Of a stretch of 64,000 nucleotides of DNA, positions 40,553 through 49,939 are shown one piece after another. The stretch covers positions 7,775 to 71,774 of the forward strand of contig DATFOK010000035.1 of NCBI GenBank assembly GCA_035265665.1, in the 5' to 3' direction. The notes beneath the pieces are model-generated. The model saw only the letters and a program-made list of their open reading frames with translations, did no database searches and was not told where the DNA came from. Every line of letters begins with the position of its first letter. Position 1 is the first letter of the stretch. The position numbers were made by a program, and so were the translations under genes. This DNA comes from DASUPK01 sp035265665 (lineage in GTDB: Bacteria; Actinomycetota; Thermoleophilia; Solirubrobacterales; 70-9).

Positions 40553-42835
40553 GTGGACCGCCGCGGGCACACGCGCGTCGGCGAGCCGCCCGACAAGACG
40601 CGAACGCCCCGCGCGGACGCGATCACCCGCGAGCTCACCGCCGACCAGCGCGCCCTGCTCGGCGACCTCTTCGCGGTGATCGAGGAGCACAAGTCCGACG
40701 TCGCCGAACCGATCGACCGCCAGGAGATCGAGCGCGCCTTCGCCTTCGCCTGCGAGAGCCACGCGGGCCAGGAGCGCAAGTCGGGTGAGGACTTCATCAC
40801 CCATCCGCTCGGCGTGGCGCGGATCTGCGCCGGTATGCGGCTCGACGCCGCGACCCTCTGTGCCGCGCTGCTCCACGACACCGTCGAGGACACCAGCGCC
40901 AGCCTGGAGCAGGTCCGCGAGGACTTCGGCGATGAGGTCGCACAGCTCGTCGACGGCGTCACCAAGCTCACCGGCATCACCTTCAAGAGCCGCGACGAGC
41001 GGCAGGCGGAGAACTACCGCAAGATGATGGTGGCGATGGCCACCGACGTCAGGGTGATCCTGATCAAGCTGGCCGACCGCCTCCACAACATGCGCACGAT
41101 CGATGCGCTGCCCAAGCAGAAGCAGCAGGAGAAGGCCCGCGAGACGCTTGAGATCTTCGCGCCCCTCGCCCACCGCCTCGGGATCCACGCGATCAAGTGG
41201 GAGCTCGAGGACCTCGCCTTCGCCACTCTGCACCCGCGTAAGTACGACGAGATCAAGGAGCTCGTCGCGCAGCAGCGCGCCGAGCGCGAGCGCTACGTCG
41301 AGGAGGCCGGCGAGTTCCTCGCCAAGGAGCTCGGGAGGGTGGGCATCGAGGCCGAGATCTCAGGCCGAGCCAAGCACTTCTACTCGATCTACACCAAGAT
41401 GACCCGCAAGGGCCGGGAGTTCAACGAGATCTTCGACCTGACCGCCATGCGGGTCCTGGTCGGATCGGTGAAGGACTGCTACGGCGCGATCGGCATCGTC
41501 CATTCCCTCTGGAAACCGCTGCCGGGGCGCTTCAAGGACTTCGTCGCAATGCCCAAGGCGAACGCCTATCAGGCGCTCCACACCACGGTGATCGGGCCCG
41601 AGGGCCGGCCGCTCGAGATCCAGATCCGCACCCCGGAGATGCACGAACTGGCGGAGTACGGAATCGCCGCGCACGTGATCTACAAGGAGGGCGCCTCTGG
41701 TGGCGACCCGGGCAAGGAGAAGATGACCTGGCTGCGCCAGCTGCTCGAGAACGAGGAGCACCAGGGGCCGAAGGCGTTCCTCGAGGCGCTCAAGGTCGAC
41801 CTCTTCGAGGACGAGGTCTTCGTCTTCACCCCGAAAGGGGAGGTGAAGAACCTCGCCGCCGGGTCGACGCCGCTCGACTTCGCTTACTCGATTCACACCG
41901 ACGTCGGCCATCGCTGCGTGGGCTCGAAGGTCAACGGCAAGATCGTGCCGCTCCACTACCAGCTGCGCAGCGGCGACATCGTCGAGGTCCTCACCGCCAA
42001 GCAGGGGCGGGGCCCTTCGCGCGACTGGCTCAAGCTGGTGCGGACGACGCGTGCGCGCAACAAGATCCGGGCCTGGTTCTCACGGGAGGGACGCGAGGAC
42101 GCCGAGCACAAGGGCCGCGAGGAGCTCGCCCAGGCGTTCAAGAAGCGCGGCCTGCCCTACCAGAAGCTCGCCGGCTCGCCGCTGCTCGTCGACGTGATCC
42201 GCGAGATGGGCTTCCGCAAGGCGGACGACTTCTACATCGCACTCGGCAACTCGAAGATCTCCACCAAGGTCGTCACCAACAAGGTGATGCAGCGCCTGAA
42301 GCGCGGCGAGGCGGTCGAGGAGGAGCCGGCCGAGGGGCTGATCAAGGGGACCGACGACACGCGGCGGCGGACCCGTGAGGCGACCAGCTTCGGGATCAAG
42401 GTGAAGGGGATCGACGACGTCGCAGTGCGGCTCGCCAAGTGCTGCCGCCCGGTCCCCGGCGACCAGGTGGTCGGTTACGTCTCGCTCGGCCGCGGGATCA
42501 CCGTTCATCGCGAGGACTGCCGGAACGTCGTGGCCCTGAAGAAGGCGCCGGAGCGCTTCACTGAGGTCTACTGGGAGGGGGACAACGAGTCCTCCTACCG
42601 GGTCGAGCTCCAGGTCGACGCTTGGGACCGCACCCGCCTGCTCGAGGACCTCTCCCGCACCTTCGCCGAGGCGGGGCTCAACATTCTCGAGGCCCGTTGC
42701 GCGACCAAGCATCCGATGGTGAAGAACCGCTTCGTCGTCGAGGTCGGGGACACCGAGCAGCTCAAGGGGTGCATCTCGCGGCTGCGGAACGTCGACTCGG
42801 TTTTCGACGCCTACCGGGTCACGCCGACCGCCTGA
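40553..42835 (+). CDS. rel: Bifunctional (p)ppGpp synthetase/hydrolase Rel
   Basis: About 760 residues. The HD hydrolase domain has DFITHPLGVARICAGM, LLHDTVEDTSASLEQV and IKLADRLHNMRTIDAL, all metal-site residues present. The synthetase domain has FYSIYTKMTRKGREFNEIFD and AYQALHTTVIGPEGRPLEIQ. The TGS domain (VFVFTPKGEVKNLAAGSTPL), Cys-containing domain (RLAKCCRPVPGDQVVGYVS) and ACT domain follow. Both activities look intact. The frame is open back into recJ; GTG 40553 is the first convenient start after recJ, GTG 40445 being an alternative. Confidence 0.94.
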   Translation: MDRRGHTRVGEPPDKTRTPRADAITRELTADQRALLGDLFAVIEEHKSDVAEPIDRQEIERAFAFACESHAGQERKSGEDFITHPLGVARICAGMRLDAATLCAALLHDTVEDTSASLEQVREDFGDEVAQLVDGVTKLTGITFKSRDERQAENYRKMMVAMATDVRVILIKLADRLHNMRTIDALPKQKQQEKARETLEIFAPLAHRLGIHAIKWELEDLAFATLHPRKYDEIKELVAQQRAERERYVEEAGEFLAKELGRVGIEAEISGRAKHFYSIYTKMTRKGREFNEIFDLTAMRVLVGSVKDCYGAIGIVHSLWKPLPGRFKDFVAMPKANAYQALHTTVIGPEGRPLEIQIRTPEMHELAEYGIAAHVIYKEGASGGDPGKEKMTWLRQLLENEEHQGPKAFLEALKVDLFEDEVFVFTPKGEVKNLAAGSTPLDFAYSIHTDVGHRCVGSKVNGKIVPLHYQLRSGDIVEVLTAKQGRGPSRDWLKLVRTTRARNKIRAWFSREGREDAEHKGREELAQAFKKRGLPYQKLAGSPLLVDVIREMGFRKADDFYIALGNSKISTKVVTNKVMQRLKRGEAVEEEPAEGLIKGTDDTRRRTREATSFGIKVKGIDDVAVRLAKCCRPVPGDQVVGYVSLGRGITVHREDCRNVVALKKAPERFTEVYWEGDNESSYRVELQVDAWDRTRLLEDLSRTFAEAGLNILEARCATKHPMVKNRFVVEVGDTEQLKGCISRLRNVDSVFDAYRVTPTA

Positions 42836-42880
42836 GCAAAACCAATCCTTTTTCGCCAGAATCCCGTTATCAAGGCAAGG

Positions 42881-43564
42881 ATGCTGAGGAGCGGGACAAC
42901 AGGGAGACGCTTCGGGCTGGCGGTGGCGGCCGCCGCACTCGTCGCGATGGTGTGTGCCGGCATCTCCCTTGCCGCCTCGGACCCGATCGTGGCGGGACCC
43001 GCGGACTCCTTCTCGGCGTCGACGTACAACGCCGACCAAGGCTCGTTCGTGCAGTTCCAGAACAACGGCGGATCGCACAACGTCACTGCCCGGCAGCCCG
43101 GCCCGGACGGCAAGGCCCTCTTCCGGAGCGCCACGACCTCCGGCGGCGCTGTGCCGGTGGACGGCACCCAGTATCTGACCAGCAGCGACTACCCGTTCTT
43201 CTGCACCGTCCATCCGACGACGATGAACGGGACGCTCCATGTGACCGGCGCCGGCACGCCTCAGGCCCGGCCCTCCGCGACCCTGACCGTGCGTACCAAG
43301 ACGATCTCCAAGGCCGTCAAGAAGGGACTCTTGATCTCGGTGGACGCCAGCACCGCCATCAACGACGCCACCCTGACGGCCAAGCTCGGCAAGGCCACCA
43401 TCGCCAAGACGACGGGCTCGCTGGCATCCGGCCCGCAGACCAAGAAGCTCAAGCTGACCAAGGCCGGCAAGAGCAAGCTGCGCGGCAAGGGAAAGGCCAC
43501 GGTCAAGGTCAGCGCCGACATCCCCTTCGGCTCGCCCGCCACGGCGAAGGCGAAGCTCAAGTAG
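42881..43564 (+). CDS. Secreted cupredoxin-like copper protein
   Basis: 227 residues. The signal peptide (1-32) ends AGISLAA. A plastocyanin-like domain (about 35-125) has the copper ligands: His in NNGGSHNVTAR and the Cys-His-Met set in YPFFCTVHPTTMNGTL. After a linker, about 100 residues rich in Lys, Thr and Ala (TLTVRTKTISKAVKKGLLIS, KLKLTKAGKSKLRGKGK) form a repeat-like domain typical of cell-surface proteins in this group. Probable electron carrier or copper protein outside the membrane. Its stop overlaps the convergent HIT gene. Confidence 0.87.
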   Translation: MLRSGTTGRRFGLAVAAAALVAMVCAGISLAASDPIVAGPADSFSASTYNADQGSFVQFQNNGGSHNVTARQPGPDGKALFRSATTSGGAVPVDGTQYLTSSDYPFFCTVHPTTMNGTLHVTGAGTPQARPSATLTVRTKTISKAVKKGLLISVDASTAINDATLTAKLGKATIAKTTGSLASGPQTKKLKLTKAGKSKLRGKGKATVKVSADIPFGSPATAKAKLK

Positions 43565-43988
43565 CGCGGGCCACCGCCCGGCGCACGCGCTCGGCCACAT
43601 CCCTCATCTGATCCTCCGAGTCGTATTTGGTCCGCGGCCAAAAGAAACCGCGCAGGCCGTCCTTCGGCTTGCGCGGAACCACGTGGACGTGCAGATGGGG
43701 AACACTCTGGCTGACGACGTTGTTCAAGGCGACGAACGACCCGGGCTTCTTCATCGCCTTCGGGATGGCTGCGGAGAGCAATCTCGCGTTCGCGAAGAGT
43801 GGGCCGACCAGGTCGTCCGGTAGGTCGGCCAGCGTCTCATAGTGGTCGCGAGGCACGAGCAGCGAGTGGCCGGCGAAGAGGGGCCGGTTGTCGAGGAAGG
43901 CGAGGGTGCGCTCGTCCTCGAAGACGACGTGGGACGTCTCGTCACCGGCGATGACCTGGCAGAAGCGGCAGTTCGGATCGGCGGCCAT
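43557..43988 (-). CDS. HIT-family hydrolase
   Basis: 143 residues. The N-terminal zinc-type Cys pair is in NCRFCQVIAGDE; the catalytic histidine triad is in SVPHLHVHVVPRKP. HIT proteins hydrolyse dinucleoside polyphosphates or nucleoside phosphoramidates. It converges on the cupredoxin gene with an eight-base overlap. The exact substrate cannot be assigned. A second HIT gene lies at 47955. Confidence 0.92.
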   Translation of the reverse strand: MAADPNCRFCQVIAGDETSHVVFEDERTLAFLDNRPLFAGHSLLVPRDHYETLADLPDDLVGPLFANARLLSAAIPKAMKKPGSFVALNNVVSQSVPHLHVHVVPRKPKDGLRGFFWPRTKYDSEDQMRDVAERVRRAVARAT

Positions 43989-44025
43989 TGGCGGGGCAGC
44001 CTAGAAGCTGTAGGGTCGCGGGCGT

Positions 44026-44475
44026 ATGGCGCGCAAGGCGGTAGGGAAGCTGCTCATCGCGGCCGTGCTGGCGGGTCTCGTGCTTCTGGGTCCGGGCGTG
44101 GCGGACGCCGGCGTTGCCGTGAAGAACGGGCTCTACAAGGGGAAGACCACCCAGCAGGCGGTCACCGATGCATTCCGCAAGATCCAGTTCAAGGTGAAGA
44201 AGGGGAAGATCATCCTGACCACTGAGCCGTCGGTCGCTCGCGAGTCCTGCGTCTCGACATCGGTCTTCACGATGGATGGCAAGCCGAGTCGGAAGCTCGG
44301 AAGGAACGGGACCTTCACGTTCACGCGCCCCTTCTTCGGCAAAAAGGTCGACAAGATCCAAGGTCGCTTCGTGAGCCCGAACGAGATCGAGGGCTTCGCG
44401 ATCTACCACTTCTTTGCGCAGGACCTCTGCTCCGGCGGCAGGGCGCGGGTCAACTTCACCGCGAAGCACAAGTAG
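44026..44475 (+). CDS. Small secreted protein, unknown function
   Basis: 149 residues. The signal peptide is KLLIAAVLAGLVLLGPGVADA. The mature part is beta-rich and basic with two Cys (RESCVSTSVF and AQDLCSGGRARV), probably a disulfide: GLYKGKTTQQAVTDAFRKI at its start, and a C-terminal GRARVNFTAKHK. Similar short secreted proteins recur in this group; no function is known. It diverges from the HIT gene. Confidence 0.72.
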   Translation: MARKAVGKLLIAAVLAGLVLLGPGVADAGVAVKNGLYKGKTTQQAVTDAFRKIQFKVKKGKIILTTEPSVARESCVSTSVFTMDGKPSRKLGRNGTFTFTRPFFGKKVDKIQGRFVSPNEIEGFAIYHFFAQDLCSGGRARVNFTAKHK

Positions 44476-44488
44476 CGGCAGCGGGCCG

Positions 44489-45499
44489 CTAGGCGACGAT
44501 CGTCAGAGCGCCGGGCTCGACAGAGAAGTCGAGCTCGGTGTACTCCCCGATGTAGTCGCCGTCGACCTGCACCGGGAAGGGGCGGGGGAGGCCGTCCTCG
44601 TCCATCGAGATGGAGCGCACTGACGCACGGGTGACGTCGTCGAACTCGTCGATCTGCCGGTGCTTGGAGACGTGCAGCCGCTTGCCGAGCACGCGCGAGG
44701 CGATCGGCAGCATGTCGCGCTGCTTGGCGCGTCGCAGCAGCGCCATCGAGATCGTGCCGTCGTCGAGGCCGATGTCCTCGCAGATCCGGATCGGGATGTT
44801 GGCGAAGTAGGTGAAGGGATCAGAGTTCTGTGCGATTGCCGTGACGCCCTCGAGCCTCTCGCCCTCGATCTCGAGCGAGAAGCGCACCGGGTCGCGCAGG
44901 TAGTGGCGGTAGAAGCCCGAGATCGCGGCCCAGGTGTAGTACCACTGCCGCGCGCGGGCCTTGAGGCGCGGGTGGGCGTCGACCCGCTTGACGACCGTGG
45001 CGTCGAGGCCGACGCCGCAGGCGAAGACGAAGTGCCGGCCGTTGCACCGGCCGAGATCGACCCTGCGCGGCCGGAAATCGTCGGCCAGGCCGATCAGATG
45101 CTCGGTCGCGTCAACGACGTCGTTCGGGATGCCGAGGGTCCGGCAGACGACGTTGGTGGAGCCGCCCGGCAGAACCGAGACGGGGACGTTTGTGCCCGCC
45201 AGCCCGTTGACGACCTCGTTCAGCGTGCCGTCGCCGCCGAAGGCGACGACGATGTCGTAGCCGCCGGTGCGCGCCTCGCGCCCGATCTCGATCGCGTGCT
45301 CGGCCGCCTCTGTGTCGACCGCCTCGACCTCGTAGCGGGCCTGGAGGGCGTAGACGACAAGGTTCTTGAGCCGGTCGGAGACCGTCGTCGCGTACGGGTT
45401 GACGATGATCAGCATCCGCTTCTTGGCTGCGTCGGGCTCGAGCGGGACGGCCTGAGCGGCCGGCTCGGGCGCTCTCTGAGCAGGGGCGATCGTGGCCAC
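44489..45499 (-). CDS. Diacylglycerol/sphingosine-kinase-family lipid kinase
   Basis: 336 residues. The DAGK catalytic motif VAFGGDGTLNEVVNGLAG lies at about 85-102, and VLPGGSTNVVCRTLGIPND at about 110-128. The C-terminal half has FACGVGLDATVVKRVDAHP and a beta-rich end. Likely phosphorylates a lipid at the cytoplasmic membrane face. A 25-residue polar extension precedes the core. It is last of the leftward four-gene unit HIT-phosphomutase-MBL-kinase. Confidence 0.88.
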   Translation of the reverse strand: MATIAPAQRAPEPAAQAVPLEPDAAKKRMLIIVNPYATTVSDRLKNLVVYALQARYEVEAVDTEAAEHAIEIGREARTGGYDIVVAFGGDGTLNEVVNGLAGTNVPVSVLPGGSTNVVCRTLGIPNDVVDATEHLIGLADDFRPRRVDLGRCNGRHFVFACGVGLDATVVKRVDAHPRLKARARQWYYTWAAISGFYRHYLRDPVRFSLEIEGERLEGVTAIAQNSDPFTYFANIPIRICEDIGLDDGTISMALLRRAKQRDMLPIASRVLGKRLHVSKHRQIDEFDDVTRASVRSISMDEDGLPRPFPVQVDGDYIGEYTELDFSVEPGALTIVA

Positions 45500-45508
45500 G
45501 CCTTTCTC

Positions 45509-46579
45509 CTAACCCCGGCTGAGCACCGGGTTACCGCCGGGAATCAGATCGCCAAGCTGATCGGCGGGAGTGTCCGAAGTCGCTTCGTAGCGCACGACAT
45601 CCCCATCCTCCACCTCACGGACGTAGCCCGCGTTGACGAGCAGGTCGACGTGCCCGATCACCTCCGACAGTGTGAGGAAGGCCTGGGTCACGGCGACGTC
45701 CCCCCAGAGGGCCTGGGCGAGCTCGTGCCCGGTGCGGGGTTGCTCAGCGATCAGCCGGTAGAGCTTCTCGGCTCGGCGCTGATGCAGCGCGAAGCGTTCG
45801 TCGATCAGCGAGACGTGATCGGTGATCGGCTCGCCGTGTCCGGAGAGCACGATCTCCGCCGGCAGCACGCGTGTTCTCTTCAGTGACTCGAGATATGCGA
45901 CCAGAGCCTGCGTCCGCTCGCTTGATCCGTCGAGCGGGCGGGAGATCAGCGGGTTGGAGGAGATGTGCTTGATCAGGTGATCGGCGGCGATCAGGATCCG
46001 GCGGCCCTCATCCCAGAACAGCGTGTCCGACGGGCTGTGCCCGGGCCGGTGCTGGACCTCGAGCCTGCGGTCGCGGAGCTCGAGCACCTCCCCGTCTTTC
46101 AGGGGCCTGGTGACCTTCGCCTTGGAGCCCCAGGCGCGGAAGCTGCCGGTCACCTGACGGAGGGCGCTGACGACCTCCTCCGAGATGCCGTGCCGGAGCA
46201 TCAGTGCAGCGGCCTCCTCATCGTCCCGCTCGGCATCCGCGCCGAAGTTTTCAACGAACGGAGCGAGCAGGTCGAGGGCAGCCACCTCCGCGCCCGAGCG
46301 GTGGGCGACGATGTCGACCAGCCCCAGGTGATCGATGTGCTGGTGCGTGATGATCACCAGATCGAGGTCCTCGATCCGGTGGCCGAGCGCGTCGAGCTGG
46401 CGCTCGAGCTCGTCGAGCGCCTTGCCCGAGTTGGGACCCGAGTCGATCAACGTCAGGGGCTCGTCCTCCAGCAGATATGTGTTGACGCGTCCGACCTGGA
46501 AGGGGGTCGGGATCCGCATCACTCGGATCCCGGTGTCCGAGATGCGCTCCCAGACCTCCGGCGCTGTCTCGTCCGTCAC
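45509..46579 (-). CDS. MBL-fold metallohydrolase (LACTB2-like)
   Basis: 356 residues. The metallo-beta-lactamase motif is ITHQHIDHLGLVD (about 75-87), with further ligands in QHRPGHSPSDTLFW, LIAADHLIKHIS and VLSGHGEPIT. The C-terminal part (about 275-345) resembles a winged helix. The family includes endoribonucleases and thioester hydrolases, so substrate is uncertain. ATG 46579 overlaps the phosphomutase stop (ATGA). Confidence 0.87.
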   Translation of the reverse strand: MTDETAPEVWERISDTGIRVMRIPTPFQVGRVNTYLLEDEPLTLIDSGPNSGKALDELERQLDALGHRIEDLDLVIITHQHIDHLGLVDIVAHRSGAEVAALDLLAPFVENFGADAERDDEEAAALMLRHGISEEVVSALRQVTGSFRAWGSKAKVTRPLKDGEVLELRDRRLEVQHRPGHSPSDTLFWDEGRRILIAADHLIKHISSNPLISRPLDGSSERTQALVAYLESLKRTRVLPAEIVLSGHGEPITDHVSLIDERFALHQRRAEKLYRLIAEQPRTGHELAQALWGDVAVTQAFLTLSEVIGHVDLLVNAGYVREVEDGDVVRYEATSDTPADQLGDLIPGGNPVLSRG

Positions 46580-47952
46580 GAGCGGATCAGCGCCAGGACC
46601 TCGTCGCGCTTCGCCTCCATGTCCTCCCGGGAAACGAGCGACTCGAGGTTGAGGCGGAGCAGCGGCTCGGTGTTCGAGGGCCGCACGTTGAAGTGCCAGT
46701 CGGGATAGTCGATCGAGACCCCGTCGAGCCGGGTGATCTCGGCATCCGAGTGGCGCTCGGCGATCTCCTCCATCTTCGCCCGCTGGTCCGCCACCTCGGA
46801 GTTGATCTCGCCGGAGATGAAGTACTTGGAGCGGAACTCCGACATCAGGTCGGAGAGCGAGCGGCCCTCGCGCGAGACCAGCTCGAGCATGAGCAGGGCG
46901 GGGAGGGTCCCGGAGTCCGCGCAGTAGAAGTGGCGGAAGTAGTAGTGGCCCGAGACCTCGCCGCCGAAGGCCGCGCCGGTCTCGCGCATCCGGATCTTGA
47001 AGAAGGCGTGCCCGACCCGGCTCAGGTCCGACTTCCCACCCGCCGCGGCCACAGTGTCGGGGACCGCGCGGCTCGAACGCGGGTCATAGAGGATCCTCGC
47101 CCCCGGCTCCTTGACGAGCGTCGCGCGGGCGAGCAGGGCACAGACGAAGTCGCCGTCGCAGAAGGTGCCTCCGTCGTCGATGAAGAAGCAGCGGTCGGCG
47201 TCGCCGTCCCACGCGATCGCCAGGTCGACGCCCTCGTCCTTCACCTGCTGGACCAGCATGCGGCGGTTCTCCTCGAGAAAGGGATTCGGTCCCGCCTCGG
47301 GAAAGTCGCCGTTCGGCTGCCAGCGGCTCGTGGTCATCTCGAGATTGAGCGGGTCGAGCAGGGGACCGACCATCGGTCCGGCCATGCCGTCGCTGCCGTC
47401 GGCCAGGATCCGGAGCGGGCCGATCGCGTCGGTCTCGATGAAGGCGAGCATGTGCTGGTGGAAGTCGGGGTAGATGTCGATCTCCTCGACCGACCCGCCC
47501 CCTGGAGGATCGGGCAGCCCGGCCTCGATCTCGGCGCGGACGTCCTGGATGCCAGCGTCCCCGGAGAGGGCGAGGGCGCCCTCCCGCAGCAGCTTCACCC
47601 CCGTGTACTTCTTGGGATTGTGGGACGCGGTCACCATCGCCCCGCCATCGAGCTCGCGTGCGCCGACCAGGTAGTAGCTCATCTCCGTGGCGATCTGACC
47701 GGCGTCGACGACGTGGACGCCTTCCTCCAGGAGGCCGTTCCGCACTCCGTCCGCCATCTCGGGCGAGGTGAGGCGCATGTCGTGACCGAGGCCGACCCGC
47801 AGCGCCGAGGTCTCCTTTCCCCGGATGCGCCCGAGCACGCGCGCGTAGGCACGGCCGATCAGGTGGGCGGTCTCGGCGTCGAGCTCCTCGCCGTAGACGC
47901 CGCGGATGTCGTAGGCCTTGAAGATCTCGGCAGGTGGAGCGGTGATCGCCAT
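46576..47952 (-). CDS. Phosphomannomutase/phosphoglucomutase
   Basis: 458 residues with the four phosphohexomutase landmarks: catalytic Ser in MVTASHNPKKYTGVKL (about 106-121), metal loop AWDGDADRCFFIDD (about 243-256), sugar-binding GGEVSGHYYFR, and phosphate-binding FNVRPSNTEPLLRLN near the C-terminus. It interconverts hexose 1- and 6-phosphates for polysaccharide precursors. Starts two bases after the HIT gene stop, in one operon with it. Confidence 0.95.
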   Translation of the reverse strand: MAITAPPAEIFKAYDIRGVYGEELDAETAHLIGRAYARVLGRIRGKETSALRVGLGHDMRLTSPEMADGVRNGLLEEGVHVVDAGQIATEMSYYLVGARELDGGAMVTASHNPKKYTGVKLLREGALALSGDAGIQDVRAEIEAGLPDPPGGGSVEEIDIYPDFHQHMLAFIETDAIGPLRILADGSDGMAGPMVGPLLDPLNLEMTTSRWQPNGDFPEAGPNPFLEENRRMLVQQVKDEGVDLAIAWDGDADRCFFIDDGGTFCDGDFVCALLARATLVKEPGARILYDPRSSRAVPDTVAAAGGKSDLSRVGHAFFKIRMRETGAAFGGEVSGHYYFRHFYCADSGTLPALLMLELVSREGRSLSDLMSEFRSKYFISGEINSEVADQRAKMEEIAERHSDAEITRLDGVSIDYPDWHFNVRPSNTEPLLRLNLESLVSREDMEAKRDEVLALIRS

Positions 47953-47954
47953 CG

Positions 47955-48446
47955 TCAGTCGAACGCTCCCTTCACCGTCGCGTAGCTGTCCTCGAGCGTC
48001 TGATTCATCACGCGGGTGTCGCCGAGGACGGGCATGAAGTTCGTGTCGCCTCCCCAGCGCGGGACGACGTGCATGTGGATGTGATGCTCGACGCCGGCGC
48101 CCGCCACGCGGCCCTGGTTGAAGCCGACGTTGTAGCCGTGCGGGGAGTAGCTCGTCTCCAGCGCGTTCATCCCGCGCTGGGCCAGGGACATGATCTCGGC
48201 CATCGTCTCGTCATCGAGTCCCTGCAGCTCCGCGATGTGCTCGTAGGGGGCGACCATCAGGTGCCCGTTCGTGTATGGGAACTTGTTGAGAATCACGAAG
48301 CAGCGCTCGCCGCGCCTGACGATCAGGTTCGCCTCGTCATTCCCGGCATCGAGCGCGGCGCAGAAGATGCAGTCGCTTTCCTTGTCCTTGGAGGCGTCCT
48401 TCACGTACTCGAGCCGCCACGGGGCCCAGATCCGCTGGTTGGCCAC
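47955..48446 (-). CDS. HIT-family AP4A phosphorylase-like protein
   Basis: 163 residues. WAPWRLEYVKDA and DCIFCAALDAG at the N-terminus, FPYTNGHLMVAPYEHIAEL in the middle, and the triad GVEHHIHMHVVPRWGGDTNF. This layout is the actinobacterial diadenosine-tetraphosphate phosphorylase-like HIT group. It leads the operon with phosphomutase, MBL and lipid-kinase genes. Confidence 0.9.
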   Translation of the reverse strand: MANQRIWAPWRLEYVKDASKDKESDCIFCAALDAGNDEANLIVRRGERCFVILNKFPYTNGHLMVAPYEHIAELQGLDDETMAEIMSLAQRGMNALETSYSPHGYNVGFNQGRVAGAGVEHHIHMHVVPRWGGDTNFMPVLGDTRVMNQTLEDSYATVKGAFD

Positions 48447-48489
48447 GGCGCCATCGTACGTCCGAAATGTTCAAGACCGGGGTGCCGCG

Positions 48490-48755
48490 GTGGGGCCGAC
48501 CTTCAGGCAGCCGCGGAGTTCATCGCGGGACATGCCCGGCCGCTCGACTTCGCCCCGTTCCCGGACGGCCAGGCGCGCGAACTCTTCTCAGCCGGGGTCG
48601 TCACCGCCGATCTCGAGCGTCTGGCGGCGGCACAGCAGGATGACGGCGGCTGTGAGGTCGACTTCGCGAGCTACTCGCCCGCCGGGTCGCTCGAATGGCG
48701 CGGGCACGCGACGGTACGCGCCGTCACGATCCTGAAGCGGAACTCGATGCTCTGA
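48490..48755 (+). pseudogene. C-terminal remnant of a terpenoid-cyclase-fold (prenyltransferase-like) protein
   Basis: An open reading of about 85 codons without a plausible start or ribosome site: AAEFIAGHARPLDFAPFPDG, then ERLAAAQQDDGGCEVDFASY and SPAGSLEWRGHATVRAVTIL, ending TGA 48753-48755. Pattern and spacing match the last part of a roughly 280-residue family whose normal end reads like QxDDGGW...PAxxxEWRGxxTVxALxIL; the rest of the protein is absent. The upstream frame runs antisense to the HIT gene and does not continue the family. It converges on corA. Confidence 0.5.
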
Positions 48756-48768
48756 AGTGGGGCGGCCG

Positions 48769-49770
48769 CTATAGCCAGCCGCGCTTGCGGAAGTACGTGA
48801 CCATCCCGACCAGCAGGACCACCATGGATCCAACTACGACCCAGAAGGCCGTCAGGTCCTGCTCGCCGGGGACGCCGACGTTCATGCCCCAGATGCTGGC
48901 GAGCAGGGTGAGGGGCAGGACGATGACGCTGATCGAGGTGAGCACGCGGAGGATGTCGTTGACGCGGTGCGAGAGCACCGACTCGTTCGTGTCCTCGAGC
49001 GCCTCGACGACCTCCTTGTAGTTCTCCAGCATGTCCCAGATGCGCTCGTGCGCGTCGACGACGTCGTCGAAATAGATCTCGAGGTCCATGTCCGGGGAGA
49101 GATATCGTTCCTTGACCCGCTCGAGATCGCGCAGCACGGGCCGCTGTGGGCGGATCACCTTGCGGAAGTTGATGATCTCCTGCTTGACGTTGGAGATGTC
49201 CCGCACGATCTCGTCGGAGCGGCCTTCGAAGATCTCCTCCTCGAGCACGTCCAGCTTGTTGCCGATCTTGCGGAGCATCGGGAAGCAGTAGTCGAACCCG
49301 TCGTCGACCAGGCGATAGAGCAGATAGCCGGACCCCCGGCTGAAGAGCTGATCGCGCAGCTCCTCCTTCTGGCGGCAGCGCTCGAACAGGTACTCGACTG
49401 GCTGAAGCGGCTGGTTCGGGACCGTGATCAGGAAGCCCGCGCCCACGAAGATGTCGAGCTCGCCCGCGCCCAGGCGCCCCGCGGCCGGATCGAAGATAGG
49501 GAACTGCAGGACGATGAACAGGTACTCGTCGTAGACGTCGATCTTCGGCCGCTGGTTCCGGGAGAGGACGTCCTCGTAGTCGAGTGCGTGGAAGTCGAAG
49601 TTCTCCTCGAGCCAAGCCTGCTCGAGCGCGCCGGGCCGGTCGATCTTCACCCAGCGGAGTCCCTCGGCCGCGATCTCCTCGACCTTTGGGGCCTGGGGCT
49701 CAGGCGGAAGCGGCGCGACGAACTCGCCGGCGCGGGTCCTGCGCAGTCTGGGGCGAGGGAGGTTCGGCAT
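48769..49770 (-). CDS. corA: CorA-family magnesium/divalent-cation channel
   Basis: 333 residues. The N-terminal cytoplasmic domain has WVKIDRPGALEQAWLEENFD, YLFIVLQFPIFDP and a long helix ENYKEVVEALEDTNESVLSH. Two membrane helices end the chain (VLTSISVIVLPLTLLASIWG and AFWVVVGSMVVLLVGMVTYF), with the selectivity motif GMN in SIWGMNVGVPG. ATG 49770 is preferred over 49782 because GGAG lies six bases upstream. A SAM riboswitch and thrC-like gene diverge from it. Confidence 0.94.
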   Translation of the reverse strand: MPNLPRPRLRRTRAGEFVAPLPPEPQAPKVEEIAAEGLRWVKIDRPGALEQAWLEENFDFHALDYEDVLSRNQRPKIDVYDEYLFIVLQFPIFDPAAGRLGAGELDIFVGAGFLITVPNQPLQPVEYLFERCRQKEELRDQLFSRGSGYLLYRLVDDGFDYCFPMLRKIGNKLDVLEEEIFEGRSDEIVRDISNVKQEIINFRKVIRPQRPVLRDLERVKERYLSPDMDLEIYFDDVVDAHERIWDMLENYKEVVEALEDTNESVLSHRVNDILRVLTSISVIVLPLTLLASIWGMNVGVPGEQDLTAFWVVVGSMVVLLVGMVTYFRKRGWL

Positions 49771-49939
49771 CTTCCGCTCCATCAGACGGGTTGCTCCCTT
49801 CGGAGCACCCTCGCATGACGTTCGTCGCTTCCAATTCCATGGCAGACGCCACTTTACGCCACGCCTCGTGGCCCGGGCGCAGGCGTGCGACCGAATTTGC
49901 GGCCAACGGGGCGTTGCTATATTGCCCTGCACATAAGCA

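Noticed and set aside
42080..43600. Open frame of about 500 codons on the minus strand
   Set aside because: Crosses antisense over both rel and the cupredoxin gene, which have solid motifs.
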